From positions 1 to 8,871 of the forward strand of contig JBBAAG010000102.1 in the NCBI GenBank assembly GCA_041658405.1: a stretch of 8,871 bases of DNA. The letters run 5' to 3'. A program made the position numbers and the translations under genes. This stretch comes from Elusimicrobiota bacterium (GTDB taxonomy: Bacteria > Elusimicrobiota > UBA5214 > JBBAAG01). Below the pieces are notes generated by a model. It searched no databases. It saw only the letters and a program-made list of their open reading frames with translations, and was not told the DNA's origin. The number at the start of each line of letters is the position of its first letter. The first letter of the stretch is position 1. Below are positions 5,833-8,871 of the stretch, piece by piece.

Positions 5833-8040
5833 TCAAGCAGACCATAGTCCCAGTAAATACTTGTCATCCGGTACATTAAAAGTCACACTTGACTGATGCG
5901 GCCAGCGTTCAAGTTCAATAATATCTTTCTCAATCACGACAACATACTCAATCTTATCATTTGCGACAGTAGACAACAATTTCAGTGGTACTACAAGCTC
6001 AATAATTTTTTCCATACAAATCAACAGATTCTTTTTCTCGCCATCAGGTTGCGCAGGGCTATAAAACTCAGCAGTCGGCACCTTTGCGGATAACGGTATT
6101 ACTATATGACACCCTTCCGGTTTTAAGAATACAACTTTTATAACAATATTCTGCCCAAGAACTTTTTTCAGGGGAAGCAGAGTATCAAACCTTATATACA
6201 AATTTTGAAGGTCAAACCCGTAATACATAGATTGCAGCAAACTCTCCGCCTGATGCATCGTACCCCCCGCACGGGCAGTTTGACATAACCCTGCAGAACG
6301 CCATTCATAATAATTTGTTACCAACCCGTCAACCTGCGGCGTAATAAGGTTACTTGGCGGGATTGACAACTTATTCTGTTTTTTTGTTTCACTATCATCC
6401 CCGGTTCCCTTAATTGCGATATGCAGCCAATCCGGCACTTTTTCGCCCACTATGTCATATATATTCATCAAATGTTTTCTAAAAAGAAAATCAAAAGTTT
6501 CATCCTGCCCTGAAGAAAACTCTTCACCAAACCACCAGAACCAGTCAGACCCTTCCGCTGCGTATAATGATTCCCATGCCAGCTTACGTTTATTCTCATC
6601 CTTAATCCTGCCTTCATTTGTTGCGAGAAACACACGTGTTTTTGCTAAATACTCCCAGCCAAGCTGATCTTCGCGGTTACCTATCCAAATACCAAAATTT
6701 GCGTTAATCCATGACCCCGGCCATAATTTTGTTAGTACAGTTTTTTCATTACTATTATTTTCCAGAAACTCGCTCACCGTTGTCGGTTTCAAGAAAGGAT
6801 GTTCGCTTAACTGGCGGTAAAGTTCGCGGAGAAACGGTTCTCCGTCTTCGTTGTAATGTTCCCAGCAATTTTCGCCGTCCAGGCAGACAGTTATTAACGG
6901 CGGGACAGAATGATGTAAAACCTTACCCCCTATTTCTTCCAACCGTTTAATAAAATTATTAGCCGCAGCAACAGGATCCCATTTTTGATATGCGAATCCT
7001 ATAAGATCAGAAAGTGTGTGGTCACGAAAAACCGCGTTAACCATGTTGTTATCAATTGAAATATTATAAGCCTGATACAGCAGCTCCCTGGTTTGCGGCA
7101 CATTTTGAGATAATGACCGGAACAATATTTCTTCATCCGTAGCAATCCACTTAATACCTTCTTTTGCAAGTATAGGAATAATATCTTCCGACACTGATCC
7201 TTCAGACGGCCACATACCTTTTGGCGCGGTACCAAACAGTGATTTGTAGTACTCTACAGCTTTACGCACCTGTACCGCAGCATCTTCCGGATGGCGGTAC
7301 TTAACAATCAACTGTACTTCTTCCGGTAAGGATTGTTTTGCCACCATGGTATCGCATAACAAAGGAAGTATTGGATGATAAAACGGCGATGTGATGATCT
7401 CAATTTGTTTTCTTTCCATTAATTCGCGGTACTTCCCCGCGATTTTTCCGCAGACCTCCAGTTGTTTTTCAATCAAACACTTTTTTTCCTCTTCCGTAAA
7501 CCCTTTTCCTTTTCCAAATAAACGTTTGACTAATTCGTCGGTACGTTTCCAATAAGGATCAAACCAGCAGAGGTTGAACCATACCTGTAAATCACGGTAA
7601 TCCTGTTCCTTAAAATACATTTTTGTACGCTTAATTTCTTCAATCACAACATTCCGGCCGCGTTTTTCCAGAAGTTCGTTATACCTTGGGTAAGGCGCTA
7701 CCATATTATCCCAGTTCGCCATAAAGAAGTTGTAAAGCACAAATATTTGCTCTTCTTCAGTGAGATCCCTAGCATTTTTTAATGTTAAATCCAGAAAGTT
7801 ATCAGTAACACATTTTTTTGAGTACTGATCAAGCTGCCACAGAAGTACAGGAGTAAGGTTAAATGTGAGCTTCATTTTTGGATAATCATCGAGCACAGAT
7901 ACCATATCGTAATAATCTTTAGTAGCATGCAACCGTACCCACGGGAATAAAGACTTATTAACCGCAAGGTCCACGTATTGCGGCTGGTGATTATGCCAAA
8001 TAATAGCGATATTTAAAACTTGGTTAGTATTTCCAGACAT
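5833..8040 (-). CDS. Glycoside hydrolase family 57 protein (COG1449 alpha-amylase/alpha-mannosidase type)
   Basis: Cytoplasmic enzyme of 735 residues without signal peptide. The GH57 catalytic barrel fills about residues 8-430. The conserved regions are visible: HNHQPQY (16-22), FYHPILPL (220-227), WPSEGSV (277-283) with Glu280 as the expected nucleophile, and FRDHTLSDLIGF (338-349) with Asp340 as the expected acid/base. LDGENCWEHY (387-396) and the aromatic stretch SDWFWWFGEE (498-507) are further landmarks of the COG1449 group. From about 560 to the end is a beta-rich domain beginning near ITPQVDG and YYEWRSAG, likely a sugar-binding or accessory module. GH57 contains amylases, glucanotransferases, branching enzymes and galactosidases; the exact reaction cannot be assigned, though alpha-glucan processing is most likely. 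The ATG overlaps the upstream barrel gene by 28 bases with only a weak GAAAG upstream, so coupled translation is likely. No terminator follows the stop codon. Confidence 0.92.
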   Translation of the reverse strand: MSGNTNQVLNIAIIWHNHQPQYVDLAVNKSLFPWVRLHATKDYYDMVSVLDDYPKMKLTFNLTPVLLWQLDQYSKKCVTDNFLDLTLKNARDLTEEEQIFVLYNFFMANWDNMVAPYPRYNELLEKRGRNVVIEEIKRTKMYFKEQDYRDLQVWFNLCWFDPYWKRTDELVKRLFGKGKGFTEEEKKCLIEKQLEVCGKIAGKYRELMERKQIEIITSPFYHPILPLLCDTMVAKQSLPEEVQLIVKYRHPEDAAVQVRKAVEYYKSLFGTAPKGMWPSEGSVSEDIIPILAKEGIKWIATDEEILFRSLSQNVPQTRELLYQAYNISIDNNMVNAVFRDHTLSDLIGFAYQKWDPVAAANNFIKRLEEIGGKVLHHSVPPLITVCLDGENCWEHYNEDGEPFLRELYRQLSEHPFLKPTTVSEFLENNSNEKTVLTKLWPGSWINANFGIWIGNREDQLGWEYLAKTRVFLATNEGRIKDENKRKLAWESLYAAEGSDWFWWFGEEFSSGQDETFDFLFRKHLMNIYDIVGEKVPDWLHIAIKGTGDDSETKKQNKLSIPPSNLITPQVDGLVTNYYEWRSAGLCQTARAGGTMHQAESLLQSMYYGFDLQNLYIRFDTLLPLKKVLGQNIVIKVVFLKPEGCHIVIPLSAKVPTAEFYSPAQPDGEKKNLLICMEKIIELVVPLKLLSTVANDKIEYVVVIEKDIIELERWPHQSSVTFNVPDDKYLLGLWSA

Positions 8041-8871
8041 ATTCTTTCAACAAAAGTTTCTGTTAACGTAAACACCCGCCCGGGATAGTATCGCGAATAG
8101 TACAGCGCGAATTGCAAATAATCATTCACCGCGTACTGCGCTTTTGCGTCAATCTCATTCCCAAAATAATTTTCAGTTTGTATACCTGTTGCCGCATAAC
8201 TATAAAAATTAATTCCGGCCTCAAATTCATTCAACGGCATAACAGTAAACCCTAAATTAACAACTTCAATCCCATAATCTTTATGGGATGCAGGATACCC
8301 TGTAAAAGTATCATTCAGCATTAACCCGAATATATTACCATACCCCGCGCGTTCCGCACCGTCCCATTTACGGGAATAAAGCGGTGCAAACCTTTCCCCC
8401 GCAGTTGAATACAGGTACTCCATAAAAACCTTTGTTTTCCCGAGATAATGCAACGGCGCAGGCATTACCGTCCGTAACCCGCCGTTTATTTTTGCGGTCC
8501 ACGCATTTTTTTCGTTAACCGCTGTTTGTGCCTGCTGTTGCGAAAACTCAAAATTCAAACCGTGGTTAATAATTTCAATATTATAAAAAGCACCTTTTTC
8601 CATCTGACGTTCCGCGCGTATACCTAAGAACAGTTTCTCCGGATAAACACTGAGAATAGCGCCATCATTTTCTTTCATAAAATATAGGGATAACATATTG
8701 TTATAAAGATCATATTTGACGTTTGCAAGGAGTATACTTGCATCTTTCCCTGCAATATATGGTTCAAACATCTTAGCAGCGATAAATTCAAGCCACAACC
8801 TTTGCTGCCAGGAAAGCCTGAATTTCAACGCGTTCATCCCTACCGCATTATCGTCCAGCAACAACCCGTCA
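8013..8871 (-). CDS. AlgE-like (alginate export family) outer-membrane beta-barrel protein, N-terminal part outside window
   Basis: C-terminal portion of about 286 residues of an outer-membrane barrel. The frame stays open to the right edge (the codons before the TTG at 8864 are still coding), so the true start lies beyond 8871. The sequence shows repeated amphipathic strands with alternating hydrophobic and polar residues separated by charged turns, for example around NGGLRTVMPAPLHYLG and VVNLGFTVMPLNEFEAGIN. The end carries the hallmark of this family: a GNEIDAKAQYAVNDYLQFAL strand pair, then YYSRYYPG, then a last strand ending in a C-terminal phenylalanine, as required for Bam-mediated assembly. 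The family is named for alginate export, but most members outside Pseudomonas have unknown cargo, so the substrate is open. Its stop codon lies 28 bases inside the GH57 gene, linking the two genes in one transcript. Confidence 0.8.
   Translation of the reverse strand, partial: DGLLLDDNAVGMNALKFRLSWQQRLWLEFIAAKMFEPYIAGKDASILLANVKYDLYNNMLSLYFMKENDGAILSVYPEKLFLGIRAERQMEKGAFYNIEIINHGLNFEFSQQQAQTAVNEKNAWTAKINGGLRTVMPAPLHYLGKTKVFMEYLYSTAGERFAPLYSRKWDGAERAGYGNIFGLMLNDTFTGYPASHKDYGIEVVNLGFTVMPLNEFEAGINFYSYAATGIQTENYFGNEIDAKAQYAVNDYLQFALYYSRYYPGRVFTLTETFVERICLEILTKF

Noticed and set aside
5817..5840. Terminator for the GH57 transcript
   Set aside because: No GC-rich stem followed by a T-run can be drawn on the minus strand after the stop codon.
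6999..7235. Minus-strand open frame of 78 codons inside the GH57 gene
   Set aside because: It is a different reading frame wholly within the catalytic part of the GH57 gene, lacks a ribosome binding site and has no recognisable motif.
8862..8864. TTG as a possible start of the outer-membrane barrel gene
   Set aside because: The frame is open on its 5' side to the window edge, there is no signal peptide after this codon, and the barrel family is longer, so the real start must lie outside the window.

Overview
The window comes from a diderm (Gram-negative type) bacterium with a moderately AT-rich genome. An outer-membrane beta-barrel gene, a Sec-dependent periplasmic protein and a probable lipoprotein all point that way. 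The content (GH57 hydrolase, AlgE-like barrel, nucleotide-transporter-like protein fused to HEAT repeats) would suit an uncultured candidate-phylum bacterium, but nothing here fixes the taxon. Every supported gene lies on the minus strand, so the biological order runs from high to low coordinates. There are no RNA genes, insertion sequences, CRISPR arrays or long repeats.

Region A (8871 to 5833) holds the C-terminal part of an AlgE-like outer-membrane barrel protein (8013-8871, cut by the window edge). It overlaps by 28 bases a complete GH57 glycoside hydrolase of the COG1449 type (5833-8040). The pair look translationally coupled and suggest alpha-glucan or other polysaccharide metabolism.

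Region B (5832 to 5739) is the only real intergenic gap, 94 bases and very AT-rich. It carries a good sigma-70-type promoter on the minus strand (perfect TTGACA, 18-base spacer, TATTAT) and a strong purine-rich ribosome binding site. I see no terminator hairpin, so read-through from region A is possible.

Region C (5738 to 1) is a five-gene, tightly packed operon. In order it encodes a soluble periplasmic family 3 solute-binding protein, a 938-residue membrane protein (NTT/MFS-like transporter domain followed by about 14 HEAT repeats), a second family 3 binding protein that is probably a lipoprotein, a GlnP/HisM-type permease, and a GlnQ-type ATPase that runs off the left edge. Junctions are a 13-base overlap, an 8-base overlap, a 28-base gap and an ATGA overlap. 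The last three genes form a complete polar amino acid ABC importer. The first two genes are the unusual part: a transporter-HEAT fusion sits between two amino acid binding proteins under one promoter. This is the most interesting feature of the window and suggests, as inference only, that the HEAT protein is functionally tied to amino acid uptake or sensing.
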